This document shows, in pieces, positions 42,542 to 51,554 of a stretch of 64,000 nucleotides of DNA (its first letter is position 1; each line of letters begins with the position of its first letter). The stretch is from Kitasatospora sp. DSM 101779. Its GTDB lineage: Bacteria > Actinomycetota > Actinomycetes > Streptomycetales > Streptomycetaceae. A model generated the notes under the pieces. The model was not told the DNA's origin. It saw only the letters and a list, made by a program, of their open reading frames with translations, and did not search any database. The position numbers and the translations under genes were made by a program. The DNA is taken from assembly GCF_025655475.1 (NCBI RefSeq), contig NZ_JAHTIK010000001.1:1227397-1291396 (forward strand), written 5' to 3'.

Positions 42542-44929
42542 ATGGGCACCTGGACACCGACTGCGGCGGGCCTCGTCCCCGCCGGCCTCACCCAGTCCGC
42601 GGCCCGCGGCGGCATCGGCGAGTCCGTCCGCCGACCCGACGGCGCCCTGAAGGTCACCGGCGCCTTCGCGTACTCCTCCGACCTGTGGCACCGGGACATG
42701 CTCTGGGGGCGGATCCTGCGCAGTCCGCACGCGCACGCGCGGATCCTCGCCGTCGACGTCTCCGCGGCGCTCGCCCTGCCCGGCGTCCACGCCGTCCTCA
42801 CCCACGACGACCTGCCGGCCGCGCAGAAGACGTACGGGCTGGAGCTCGCCGACACCCCGGTGCTCGCCGACGGCGTGGTCCGCCACCACGGCGAGCCGGT
42901 CGCCCTGGTTGCCGCCGACCACCCCGAGACCGCCCGCCGCGCCGCCGAGCTGATCAGGGTCGACTACCGGGAACTCCCGGTCGTCACCGACGAGGCGTCC
43001 GCGACCGCGCCGGGCGCGGTCGTCCTCCATCCGGACCGGGACGACCGCCACGCGTACCGCGCTCCGCACCCCAACGTCCTGCACCGGCAGCCGATCGTCC
43101 GCGGCGACGTCGCGGCGGCGGCCCGGCGGGCCGACGTCGTGGTGACCGGCGACTACGAGTTCGGCATGCAGGACCAGGCCTTCCTGGGCCCCGAGTCGGG
43201 CCTCGCGGTGCCCGCCGCGGACGGCGGCGTCGACCTGTACGTGGCCACCCAGTGGCTGCACTCGGACCTGCGGCAGATCGCCCCCGTGCTCGGCCTGCCC
43301 GAGGAGAAGGTGCGCATGACCCTGGCCGGCGTCGGCGGCGCCTTCGGCGGCCGCGAGGACCTGTCGATGCAGATCCACGCCTGCCTGCTGGCGCTGCGCA
43401 CCGGCCGGCCCGTCAAGATCGTGTACTCCCGCGAGGAGTCCTTCCTCGGCCACGCCCACCGGCACCCGGCCAGGCTCCACTACGAGCACGGCGCCACCCG
43501 CGACGGGAGGTTGACGCACGTCCGGTGCCGGATCGTGCTGGACGGCGGCGCGTACGCCTCGTCCACCGCCGCGGTCGTCGGCAACGCGGCCTCGCTCGGC
43601 ATCGGGCCGTACCGGGTCGAGGACGTGGAGATCGAGGCGATCGGCCTCTACACCAACAACCCGCCCTGCGGGGCGATGCGCGGCTTCGGCGCCGTCCAGG
43701 CCTGCTTCGCCTACGAGGCGCAGATGGACAGGCTGGCCGCCGGACTCGGCATGGACCCGGTGGAGCTGCGCCGGATCAACGCGATGCGCCAGGGCGACCT
43801 GATGCCGACCGGCCAGCGGGTCGACTCCCCCGCGCCGGTCGCCGAACTGCTGCGGCGGGTCCGGGACATGCCGCTGCCGCCGCCGCTGGACACGGAGGAT
43901 CCGGACATCCGCGACCTGCCGGGCGGGCTCGCCAACACCAGTCACGGCGAAGGCATCGTCCGCGGCATCGGCTACGCCGTCGGCATCAAGAACGTCGGCT
44001 TCTCCGAGGGCTTCGACGACTACTCCACCGCCCGGGTGCGCCTGGAGGTCGTCGACGGCGAGCCGGTCGCCATGGTGCACACCGCGATGGCGGAGGTCGG
44101 CCAGGGCGGCGTCACCGTGCACGCCCAGATCGCCCGCACCGAACTCGGCGTCGAGCAGGTCACCGTCCACCCGGCCGACACGCAGGTCGGCTCGGCAGGC
44201 TCCACCTCCGCCTCCCGCCAGACGTACATGACCGGCGGCGCGGTGAAGAACACCTGCGGGGCCGTCCGGGAGCGGGTGTTCGCGGCGGGCCGTCGCAGGT
44301 TCGGCGGGGACCGCCCGGCCTGGGGCGGCGCCGGGCTGCGGCTGGACGGCGGCAAGGTCGTCACCGCCGACGGAGAGGTCCTGGCCACCCTGGCGGAGGT
44401 GTTGGAGGGCGAGGAGCCGATCGACCTCGAGCTCGAGTTCCGCCACCGGCCGACCGAGCCCTTCGACCCGGTCACCGGCCAGGGCTTCGGCCACGTCCAG
44501 TACTCCTTCGCGGCACACCGCGCGGTGGTCGACGTGGACGTGGAACTCGGCCTGGTCAAGGTGGTCGAACTGGCCTGTGCCCAGGACGTCGGCAGGGCGC
44601 TCAACCCGCTCTCGGTGGTCGGCCAGATCCAGGGCGGCACCGTCCAGGGCCTGGGCATCGCGCTGATGGAGGAGATCCGGGTCGACCCGGCGACCGCCAG
44701 GGTGCTCAACCCCTCCTTCACCGACTACCTGGTGCCGACCGTCCTCGACGCGCCGGCCGTCCCGGTCGACCTGCTGGAACTCGCCGACCCCCATGCCCCG
44801 TACGGCCTGCGCGGGGTGGGCGAGGCACCGACGCTGTCCTCCACCCCGGCGGTGCTGGCCGCCGTCCGGCAAGCCACCGGAAAGGCACTCACCCGGGTCC
44901 CGGTGCGTCCCGAACACATCGTCGACTGA
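42542..44929 (+). CDS. molybdenum hydroxylase catalytic subunit (xanthine dehydrogenase family)
   Basis: 795 residues from ATG 42542. Mo-pterin motifs are GGAFGGREDLSMQIH, NPPCGAMRGFGAVQ, the late GQG segment in GQIQGGTVQGLG, and the catalytic Glu761 in RGVGEAPTLS. The family hydroxylates electron-poor carbons of N-heterocycles or aldehydes using water. FGGRED resembles xanthine-dehydrogenase-type members more than CO dehydrogenase, and no active-site Cys loop of CO dehydrogenase is seen. Its place behind a LOG enzyme favours a purine or a similar heterocycle. Confidence 0.92.
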   Translation: MGTWTPTAAGLVPAGLTQSAARGGIGESVRRPDGALKVTGAFAYSSDLWHRDMLWGRILRSPHAHARILAVDVSAALALPGVHAVLTHDDLPAAQKTYGLELADTPVLADGVVRHHGEPVALVAADHPETARRAAELIRVDYRELPVVTDEASATAPGAVVLHPDRDDRHAYRAPHPNVLHRQPIVRGDVAAAARRADVVVTGDYEFGMQDQAFLGPESGLAVPAADGGVDLYVATQWLHSDLRQIAPVLGLPEEKVRMTLAGVGGAFGGREDLSMQIHACLLALRTGRPVKIVYSREESFLGHAHRHPARLHYEHGATRDGRLTHVRCRIVLDGGAYASSTAAVVGNAASLGIGPYRVEDVEIEAIGLYTNNPPCGAMRGFGAVQACFAYEAQMDRLAAGLGMDPVELRRINAMRQGDLMPTGQRVDSPAPVAELLRRVRDMPLPPPLDTEDPDIRDLPGGLANTSHGEGIVRGIGYAVGIKNVGFSEGFDDYSTARVRLEVVDGEPVAMVHTAMAEVGQGGVTVHAQIARTELGVEQVTVHPADTQVGSAGSTSASRQTYMTGGAVKNTCGAVRERVFAAGRRRFGGDRPAWGGAGLRLDGGKVVTADGEVLATLAEVLEGEEPIDLELEFRHRPTEPFDPVTGQGFGHVQYSFAAHRAVVDVDVELGLVKVVELACAQDVGRALNPLSVVGQIQGGTVQGLGIALMEEIRVDPATARVLNPSFTDYLVPTVLDAPAVPVDLLELADPHAPYGLRGVGEAPTLSSTPAVLAAVRQATGKALTRVPVRPEHIVD

Positions 44930-44945
44930 GAGGAGTTGACCCGGC

Positions 44946-46097
44946 ATGCTGGACATCGCCGCCGAGCTGCACCGGTGGTGCGCCGAAGGGCGCGACTTCG
45001 CCGTGGCGACGGTCGTGCACGTCAGCGGCTCGGCCCCGCGCCCGCCCGGCACGGCCCTCGCGGTCGACGCCGGCGGCACCGCGGTCGGCAGCGTCTCGGG
45101 CGGGTGCGTGGAGGCCACCGTCTACCAGCTGTGCCAGGAGGCGCTGGAGACCGGCGATCCGGTACTGCAGCACTTCGGCCACGCCGACGAGGACCCCTTC
45201 GCCGTCGGCCTGACCTGCGGCGGCACCATCGACGTCCTGGTGACGCCGGTGCGCCGCCGGGACGCTGTCCGGCCGCTGCTCGCCGCCGCGCTGGACACCG
45301 CCGCCGGGGGCGGGGCCGTGGCGGTCGCCCGCGTCGCCGAGGGCCCGGACGGCCTGCCCGGCGGAGCGATGCTGGTGCGGCCCGGCGGCGTGTACGAGGG
45401 CACCCTCGGCGGGGGCACCGCGCTCGACGCGGTCGCCGCGCTGGAGGCGGCGGCGCTGCTGGCGGCGGGCCGCACCCTGGCCGTGGAGGTCGCGGCCGAC
45501 TGCAGCGACGGGAGCCGGCCGGTCCTCCTGCTGGTGGAGTCCAGCGTGCCGCCCCCGCGGATGATCGTCTTTGGCGCGATCGACTTCGCCTCGGCGCTGG
45601 TGCGCATCGGCAGGTTCCTCGGCCACCACGTCACCGTGTGCGACGCCCGTGCCGTCTTCGCCACCCGCGAGCGCTTCGCGGAGGCGGACGAGGTCGTGGT
45701 CGACCACCCGCACCGCTACCTCGACTCCCAGCTCGACCGGATCGACGGCCGCACCGTGCTGTGCGCACTCACCCACGACGCCAGGTTCGACGTACCCCTG
45801 CTGACCCGGGCGCTGCGGCTGCCGGTGGCGTACGTCGGTGCCATGGGGTCCCGGCGCACCCACGACGACCGGCTGGAGCGGCTGCGCGCGGCCGGCCTCT
45901 CCGAAGCCGAACTGGCCCGGCTGCGTTCCCCGATCGGCCTCGACCTGGGCGCCTGGACGCCCGAGGAGGTCGCGGTGTCGATCGCGGCCGAGCTCGTCGC
46001 CTGCCGGAACGGCGGCACCGGCCTGCCGCTGGGCCGCGTCGGCGCACCGATCCACCGCGCGCCCTCCCGCACCGGCCGGCCGGTCGCGGCGCGATAG
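44946..46097 (+). CDS. XdhC/CoxI-family molybdenum cofactor maturation protein
   Basis: 383 residues. The N-terminal XdhC/CoxI domain has FAVATVVHVSGSAPRPPGTA and SVSGGCVEATVYQ; the C-terminal Rossmann domain has AMGSRRTHDDRLERL and SPIGLDLGAWTPEEVAVSIAAE. These proteins insert sulfurated Mo cofactor into xanthine-dehydrogenase-type enzymes. It closes the Mo-hydroxylase block, 16 bases after the catalytic subunit. Confidence 0.93.
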   Translation: MLDIAAELHRWCAEGRDFAVATVVHVSGSAPRPPGTALAVDAGGTAVGSVSGGCVEATVYQLCQEALETGDPVLQHFGHADEDPFAVGLTCGGTIDVLVTPVRRRDAVRPLLAAALDTAAGGGAVAVARVAEGPDGLPGGAMLVRPGGVYEGTLGGGTALDAVAALEAAALLAAGRTLAVEVAADCSDGSRPVLLLVESSVPPPRMIVFGAIDFASALVRIGRFLGHHVTVCDARAVFATRERFAEADEVVVDHPHRYLDSQLDRIDGRTVLCALTHDARFDVPLLTRALRLPVAYVGAMGSRRTHDDRLERLRAAGLSEAELARLRSPIGLDLGAWTPEEVAVSIAAELVACRNGGTGLPLGRVGAPIHRAPSRTGRPVAAR

Positions 46098-46123
46098 GCC
46101 ACCGATAGCGGCATCCGGATACT
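46092..46123 (+). promoter_or_regulatory. SARP-type operator/promoter before the aminotransferase operon
   Basis: CGATAGG (46092) and CGATAGC (46103) begin 11 bases apart, and a -10-like GATACT (46118-46123) begins 8 bases after the second repeat. The first repeat overlaps the end of the XdhC gene. The same CGATAGC heptamer starts the array at 12329, so both promoters are probably controlled by one activator. Confidence 0.62.
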
Positions 46124-46213
46124 CGGTGGCCGAGCGGTGGGCGAACCCCTCCGCGCGGCCCGAGTGCCTGCGTCCTGATCGCCCGGCAGACCCCCTCACC
46201 CAAGGAGTTGCGG

Positions 46214-47284
46214 ATGACCACCGACCTCGAACTCGCGCCGCCGCACCCGGCCGTCAACGAACCCGGCCCCGGCGAGGCGTTCACCGACCACATGGTCCTC
46301 ATGGAGTGGACGGAGGCGGACGGCTGGTCCGCCCCACGGCTGAGCAGACTCGCCGACCTCGCCCTCCACCCCGCAACGCTCGGCCTCCACTACGGCCAGG
46401 TCGTCTTCGAGGGGCTGAAGGCGCACCGGCGCGCCGACGGCACCGTGGGCGTCTGGCGCCCCCGCGACCACGCGCTGCGGTTCCGCGACTCCTGCCGCCG
46501 GATGGCCATGCCGGAGCTCCCGGAGGACGCCTTCGTCGACGCCGCCGACCGGCTGGTCCGCGCCGACCGGGAGTTCCTGCCCGCGGACGGCTCGCGCAGC
46601 CTCTACCTGCGGCCGCTGATGTTCGGCTCCGACGCCTCGCTCATGCTCCGCCCCTCGCGCACCTACCGGTTCCTGCTGATGGCCTTCGTCACCGGCGGCT
46701 TCTTCGGCGACCGGGCCGAGCCGGTCGCCGTCCACGTCAGCCGCGACCACGTCCGGGCCGTCCCCGGCGGCACCGGTGCCGTCAAGGTGGCCGGCAACTA
46801 CGCCCCGACCTTCCTGGCGCAGCGCGCGGCGGAGGCCGCCGGCTGCCGGCAGGTCGTCTGGCTGGACGCCGTCGAGCGGCGCTGGGTCGAGGAGTTGGGC
46901 GGGATGAACCTCTTCCTCGTCCGCGGGCGGGGCGAGTGGGCCGAGGTGGTGACACCCGAGCTGACGCAGACGCTCCTGCCCGGTGTCACCCGCAGCACCC
47001 TGCTGACCCTGGCCCGGCGCCTCGGCCACCGGGTCGTGGAGGAGCGGATCTCCCTGGAGCAGTGGCGCGAGGAGTGCGAGGCCGGAACGGTCACCGAGGC
47101 CTTCGCCTGCGGCACCTGGGCCGTCGTCACCCCCGTCGGCCGGGTGCGGGACGGCGACGGCGGCTGGACCGTCGGGGACGGCCGGCCGGGGCCGGTGACG
47201 ACCGCGCTGCACCGGCTCCTCACCGACCTGCACCACGGCCGCGTCCCCGACCCGGACGGCTGGTTCCACCCGTCGGCCCGCTGA
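46214..47284 (+). CDS. branched-chain amino acid aminotransferase-like protein
   Basis: 356 residues from ATG 46214, with AAGGAG seven bases upstream. Fold-type IV PLP features include LHYGQVVFEGLKAHRRADG, RPLMFGSDASLML, the PLP Lys in TGAVKVAGNYAP, and EELGGMNLFLVRG. It transfers amino groups between branched-chain keto acids or analogues and glutamate. It leads an operon with a stand-alone A-PCP whose code looks Val-like, so it may make or recycle that residue. Confidence 0.9.
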   Translation: MTTDLELAPPHPAVNEPGPGEAFTDHMVLMEWTEADGWSAPRLSRLADLALHPATLGLHYGQVVFEGLKAHRRADGTVGVWRPRDHALRFRDSCRRMAMPELPEDAFVDAADRLVRADREFLPADGSRSLYLRPLMFGSDASLMLRPSRTYRFLLMAFVTGGFFGDRAEPVAVHVSRDHVRAVPGGTGAVKVAGNYAPTFLAQRAAEAAGCRQVVWLDAVERRWVEELGGMNLFLVRGRGEWAEVVTPELTQTLLPGVTRSTLLTLARRLGHRVVEERISLEQWREECEAGTVTEAFACGTWAVVTPVGRVRDGDGGWTVGDGRPGPVTTALHRLLTDLHHGRVPDPDGWFHPSAR

Positions 47285-47310
47285 CCCACCCTCACCCACG
47301 GAGCGAGACA

Positions 47311-49071
47311 ATGAGTGACTTGAGCATCACGGCCCGGTTCCGCCGGTGCTGCGAGCGGTTCGGCGACCGGGTGGCCCTGAGCGACGAGCACACCTCCCTC
47401 ACGTACGCGGAACTCGCGGCCGAGACGGACCGCCTCGCCGCACGGCTGGTCGAGCAGGGCGTGCGGGCGGGCGACGTGGTCGCCGTCCTCACCCGGCGGT
47501 CGGTGGACGGCATCGTCGCCCTGCTCGCGGTGGTGTCCGCGGGCGCCGCGTACCTGGCCCTGGACACCCGCTACCCCGCCGCCCGCACCGAGTTCATGCT
47601 GCGCGACTCCGGCGCCCGCCTGGTGATCACCCAGCGCGAGCTGGCCGGCGGCCTCCCGGACGGTGTCGCCACCCTGTTCGCCGACGACCGGGCGCCGGCC
47701 GCCGTGGCCGCGGCCGGCCCGTTCGCGGCGGACCCGTCCGGCGAGGACCTGGCCTATGTGGCCTACACCTCGGGATCGACCGGCGCGCCGAAGGGCGTGA
47801 TGGTGCCCCACCGCGGTGTGGTGCGGCTCGTCGTCGACCCGGACTTCGTCACGATCACCCCGGAGGACGTCTTCCTCCAGATCGCCCCGGTCGCCTTCGA
47901 CGCCTCGACGTTCGAGATCTGGGGGGCGCTGCTCAACGGCGCCCACCTGGTGGTCGCCCCGGCCGGCGACCTCTCGCTCGCCGAGATCACCGGATTCGTC
48001 CGCGCATCGGGTGTCACCGTGCTGCTGCTGACGACCGGTCTGCTGCACCAGGTGGTGGACCACGGCCTCGACGACCTCAAGCAGGTGCGGTACCTGCTCA
48101 CCGGCGGCGACGTGCTCTCCGCCGACCACGCCAACCGGGCGGTCGCGGCCCTGCCGGGCACCACCCTGGTCAACGGGTACGGCCCGACCGAGAACACCAC
48201 CTACACCTGCTGCCACGCGTTCGACAGCCCGGTCCTCACCCCCGCGGTGCCCATCGGCCGGCCGATCAACGGAACGTGGGCCCGGGTGCTCGACCCGGAG
48301 CTGCGGCCGGTGGCGCCGGGCGGGACGGGCGAGCTGTACACGGGCGGCACCGGCCTCGCCCACGGCTACCTCGGCCGCCCGGCGCTCACCGCCGAGCGGT
48401 TCCTGCCCGACCCGGACGGCAACGGCGAGCGGATGTACCGCACGGGCGACCGGGTGCGCAGCACCGAGCCGGCGATCGAGTTCCTCGGCCGGGCCGACCG
48501 CCAGGTGAAGATCCGCGGATTCCGGATCGAACTCGGCGAGGTCGAGGCCGCGCTCGCCGGGCTGCCGGCCGTCGCCCAGTATCACGTGGGCAAGGCCGGG
48601 TCCCCGACCGGCGGCCACGCCCTGCACGCCGCCCTCGTCCTGCGCCAGGACCACCGGCAGACCTCCCTGCTGGAGCTGCGCCGCTCGCTCGCCGAGGTCC
48701 TGCCCTCGTACGCGGTGCCCTCCCTGATCACGGTGGTCGAGGAGTTCCCGCTGACCGCCAACGGCAAGGTCGACGCGGAGGCCCTCGCGGCGCGAACCCG
48801 CAGCCGCAGCCCGCAGCTGATGACCGAGTACCGCGAGCCCGGCTCGACGGCCGAACAGGCGGTGGTGAGCCTCTGGTCGGACCACTTCGGGGTGGCGGGT
48901 ATCGGCGCGGACGACGACTTCTTCGAACTGGGCGGACACTCCCTGCTCGGCGTGAAGATCATCGCCGAGCTCCACCAGGCCTTCGGCGTCGACATCTCCC
49001 CCCGCGACTTCTACCTCGACCCGACCCCGGCGGGCATGGCCCGGCTCGTCGCCGCGCGGGCGGCGCAGTGA
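47311..49071 (+). CDS. stand-alone NRPS adenylation-carrier didomain (A-PCP)
   Basis: 586 residues from ATG 47311. Adenylation motifs are YTSGSTGAPKGVMVPHRG, GYGPTENTTYT and LTANGKVDAEAL; the carrier has FFELGGHSLLGVK. The hand-read code, about DAFLLGGTYK, is close to Val-type DAFWLGGTFK, so an aliphatic residue is likely. Lacking a C domain, it must hand its residue to a C domain elsewhere, for example on the TE-PCP-C protein or the degenerate TE*-C* protein. Its stop overlaps the transporter start by GTGA. Confidence 0.92.
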   Translation: MSDLSITARFRRCCERFGDRVALSDEHTSLTYAELAAETDRLAARLVEQGVRAGDVVAVLTRRSVDGIVALLAVVSAGAAYLALDTRYPAARTEFMLRDSGARLVITQRELAGGLPDGVATLFADDRAPAAVAAAGPFAADPSGEDLAYVAYTSGSTGAPKGVMVPHRGVVRLVVDPDFVTITPEDVFLQIAPVAFDASTFEIWGALLNGAHLVVAPAGDLSLAEITGFVRASGVTVLLLTTGLLHQVVDHGLDDLKQVRYLLTGGDVLSADHANRAVAALPGTTLVNGYGPTENTTYTCCHAFDSPVLTPAVPIGRPINGTWARVLDPELRPVAPGGTGELYTGGTGLAHGYLGRPALTAERFLPDPDGNGERMYRTGDRVRSTEPAIEFLGRADRQVKIRGFRIELGEVEAALAGLPAVAQYHVGKAGSPTGGHALHAALVLRQDHRQTSLLELRRSLAEVLPSYAVPSLITVVEEFPLTANGKVDAEALAARTRSRSPQLMTEYREPGSTAEQAVVSLWSDHFGVAGIGADDDFFELGGHSLLGVKIIAELHQAFGVDISPRDFYLDPTPAGMARLVAARAAQ

Positions 49072-50369
49072 GCGCGGGCACGAGGAGGAGCACCTCGCTG
49101 CTGGCCCCCGTCCTCGCCGCGAACGCGATCTCGGTGGCGGGCACCCGGCTCACCGCCATCGCCATCCCCTGGCTCGTGCTCACCACCACCGGGTCGGCCA
49201 CCCGCACCGGCATCGTGGCCGCCTGCGAACTCACCCCGCTCGTCGTCTCGAAGGCGCTCTGCGGCCCGGTGATCGACCGGCTGGGCGCCCGCAGGGTGAG
49301 CGTCTGCGCGGACCTGCTCAGCGCGGCCACCGTGGCCCTCGTCCCGCTGCTCCACCTGGCCGGTCTGCTGACCTTCCCGGTGCTGCTCGTACTGGTCGCC
49401 GTCGCCGGGGCGGCCCGCGGCCCGGCCGACACCTCGAAGTTCACCCTCGCCCCGGACATCGCGGACGCCGCCGGGCTGCCGCTGGAGCGGGTCACCGGGC
49501 TGGTCAGCGCGACCGAACGGACCGCCATGATCATCGCCCCGGCGCTGGCCGGCGCCGTCATCGGGGCGACCGGGCCGGCCGACGCCCTGCTGGTGGACGC
49601 GGCGTCCTTCGTCGTCTGCGCGGTCGCGGTGGGGATCTGGGCGCCGAAGCGCCACCGGCCGGCCGCGGAGGCCACCGCGGAGCCGGCCGCGAAGGAGTCG
49701 TACCTCGGCCAACTCCGCGGCGGCTGGGCGTTCATCGTCTCCGACCGAATGGTGCGCTCCCTGGTCACGATGGTCAGCGTCACCAATCTGGTCGACGCCG
49801 CGTACAGCGCCGTCCTGCTCCCCGTCTGGATCCACGACCACGGCTACGGAGCCCTCGAACTCGGCCTGATCGGCTCGGCGTTCTCGGTGACGGCCGCCGT
49901 CGCCGCGGTGCTGGCCGCCGCGTACGGCGAGCGGGTGCCGCGTCGGGCGGCCTTCCTGGCGGGCTTCTTCCTGGGCGGGGTGCCGCGCTTCGCGGCCATG
50001 GCGCTCGGCGCACCGATGTGGTGCGTGGTCGGCCTCGCGCTGGTCGGCGGTTTCGGCTCCGGGTTCATCAACCCGATCCTCAGCGCCGTGTTCGTCGAAC
50101 GCATCCCGCGCGACCTGCTGGGCCGGGTCAGCTCCCTGGCGGAGGCGGCCGCCTGGGCCGGCATGCCGCTCGGCGGGATCCTCGCCGGTTCGGCGATCGC
50201 CGCCGCCGGGCTGGCCCCGGTGCTGGTCACCGCCGGCGGCGTCTACCTGGTCGCGGTCGTCGTCCCCGGGCTGCTCCCCCAGTGGAGCGAGATGGAACGC
50301 GGCAAACGGCCGTCCGACGCGGTGCAGCCCGTACCGCGCGAACCGCAGCAGACCCAGTCAGGAGCGTGA
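49068..50369 (+). CDS. MFS exporter
   Basis: 433 residues from GTG 49068, with about 12 hydrophobic segments and the MFS loop VIDRLGARRVSVCADLLSA between TM2 and TM3. It resembles the enterobactin-exporter/MFS_3 group. Location within the biosynthetic operon suggests export of, and self-resistance to, the peptide product. Confidence 0.9.
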   Translation: MSAGTRRSTSLLAPVLAANAISVAGTRLTAIAIPWLVLTTTGSATRTGIVAACELTPLVVSKALCGPVIDRLGARRVSVCADLLSAATVALVPLLHLAGLLTFPVLLVLVAVAGAARGPADTSKFTLAPDIADAAGLPLERVTGLVSATERTAMIIAPALAGAVIGATGPADALLVDAASFVVCAVAVGIWAPKRHRPAAEATAEPAAKESYLGQLRGGWAFIVSDRMVRSLVTMVSVTNLVDAAYSAVLLPVWIHDHGYGALELGLIGSAFSVTAAVAAVLAAAYGERVPRRAAFLAGFFLGGVPRFAAMALGAPMWCVVGLALVGGFGSGFINPILSAVFVERIPRDLLGRVSSLAEAAAWAGMPLGGILAGSAIAAAGLAPVLVTAGGVYLVAVVVPGLLPQWSEMERGKRPSDAVQPVPREPQQTQSGA

Positions 50370-50373
50370 CCGC

Positions 50374-50754
50374 ATGACCAGCACCCACCCCGAGCAGCTC
50401 GCCCTGTCCGGCACGGACTTCGTCACCAGACTCTTCGAGGTGATCGACGGCCGCCGCTGGGACGAACTGCCCACCCTCTTCGCCGAGGACTGCACCTACC
50501 ACCGCCCCGGCTACGACGCGATCAGCGGCCTCGACGCCGTCCTGCGGTTCTACCGCGAGGAACGGATCATCAGCGACGGCCGCCACGAGATCGAGCACGT
50601 CACCGAATCCGACACCTCCGTCGCCTGCTGGGGGCGCTTCCGCGGCGTCGGCAAGGACGGCCGCCGGCTCGACGAGCGGTTCTCCGACCTCTACTTCCTC
50701 GACGGCCGGAAGATCAGGACCCGCCGCACCTACTTCTACCGCCCCGCCATCTAG
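50374..50754 (+). CDS. SnoaL/NTF2-like small protein
   Basis: 126 residues from ATG 50374, only five bases after the transporter gene. The cone-shaped NTF2 fold is suggested by DELPTLFAEDCTYHRPGYDAISG, GLDAVLRFYREER and WGRFRGVGKDGRRLDERFSDLYFLDGRKI. SnoaL-like proteins act as cyclases, hydroxylases or isomerases in biosynthesis, or only bind ligand. Its role here is unknown. Confidence 0.85.
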   Translation: MTSTHPEQLALSGTDFVTRLFEVIDGRRWDELPTLFAEDCTYHRPGYDAISGLDAVLRFYREERIISDGRHEIEHVTESDTSVACWGRFRGVGKDGRRLDERFSDLYFLDGRKIRTRRTYFYRPAI

Positions 50755-50887
50755 CGCAGCCGTCCAGGCAACTCGGGTACCCGTGAGAAGTGCTGTGGGC
50801 GGGCTTCGAAGGCGACCCATCGGCCGCTGCGGCCGCCGTTCCCGACCAGTGAAGACCGCCATGTGCGCAGATCAGGGGGAGACTGTC

Positions 50888-51553
50888 GTGACCAGGATGA
50901 GCGTCGTGCTCGTTGCGGAGGACGCCTTCGTCCGCAACGGCATCAGATCGATCCTCGGCAACGAGCCATCGGTCAGGATCGCCGGAGAGGCGGCGAACGT
51001 CGGCCAGGCGTGCCGGCTCGGCAGCCAGCTCGAACCGGGGCTCTTCGTCGTCGACATGCCGGCGGTCACGGACCGGGACACCCTCCTCGGGCAGGTCCGG
51101 CGGCTGGCCGCGTCGGGGCAGGGCGGCTCGGCCTCGGTGCTCGTCCTCGGCTCCGACCTGCGCCGGATGGACCTGGACGTGCTCCGGCTCGGCGGCTGCG
51201 CGATCATCCGGCGGCAGGTCGCGGCCGGCGAACTCGCCCCGGCGGTCCGGCTGTTGGCGTCCGGCTACCTGCCGGTCGAACAGTCGCTGGTGCAGCAGCT
51301 CGCACACACCGCACCGCGGCTCGGCGCGGTGCCGACGCTCACCGAACGCGAGCAGGAGGTCCTCCACCTGCTCGCCCGGGGGATGTCGAACGCCGAGATC
51401 GCCGCCGAGCTGGGCGTCGCCGGGTCCACGGTGAAGTCCCACGTCCAGGAGATCTTCGGCAAGTTGGGCCTGCGCAACCGGGTGCAGGCCGTCATCTACG
51501 CGTACGAGTCCCGGGGCGCGGCGCCGGTCGCGGCCCGGAGGATGGGAGCCTGA
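50888..51553 (+). CDS. LuxR-type response regulator with a degenerate receiver
   Basis: 221 residues from GTG 50888, behind AGGGGGAGA; ATG 50897 is possible. The N-terminal receiver-like domain has AED and the phosphoacceptor-position Asp in LFVVDMPAV, but the usual conserved Lys near IIRRQ is absent, so phosphorylation control is doubtful. The C-terminal LuxR helix-turn-helix is clear: LTEREQEVLHLLARGMSNAE, then STVKSHVQEIFGKLGLRNR. No histidine kinase is adjacent. It lies directly before the type II thioesterase gene and may be a cluster-specific regulator. Confidence 0.9.
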   Translation: MTRMSVVLVAEDAFVRNGIRSILGNEPSVRIAGEAANVGQACRLGSQLEPGLFVVDMPAVTDRDTLLGQVRRLAASGQGGSASVLVLGSDLRRMDLDVLRLGGCAIIRRQVAAGELAPAVRLLASGYLPVEQSLVQQLAHTAPRLGAVPTLTEREQEVLHLLARGMSNAEIAAELGVAGSTVKSHVQEIFGKLGLRNRVQAVIYAYESRGAAPVAARRMGA

Positions 51554-51554
51554 C

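Noticed and set aside
23689..46097. Naming the product after viomycin, enduracidin or muraymycin-type clusters
   Set aside because: Only the hydroxylase family is shared; the PLP cyclising enzymes for capreomycidine or enduracididine are absent, and the Mo-hydroxylase and PBP-type TE do not fit those pathways.
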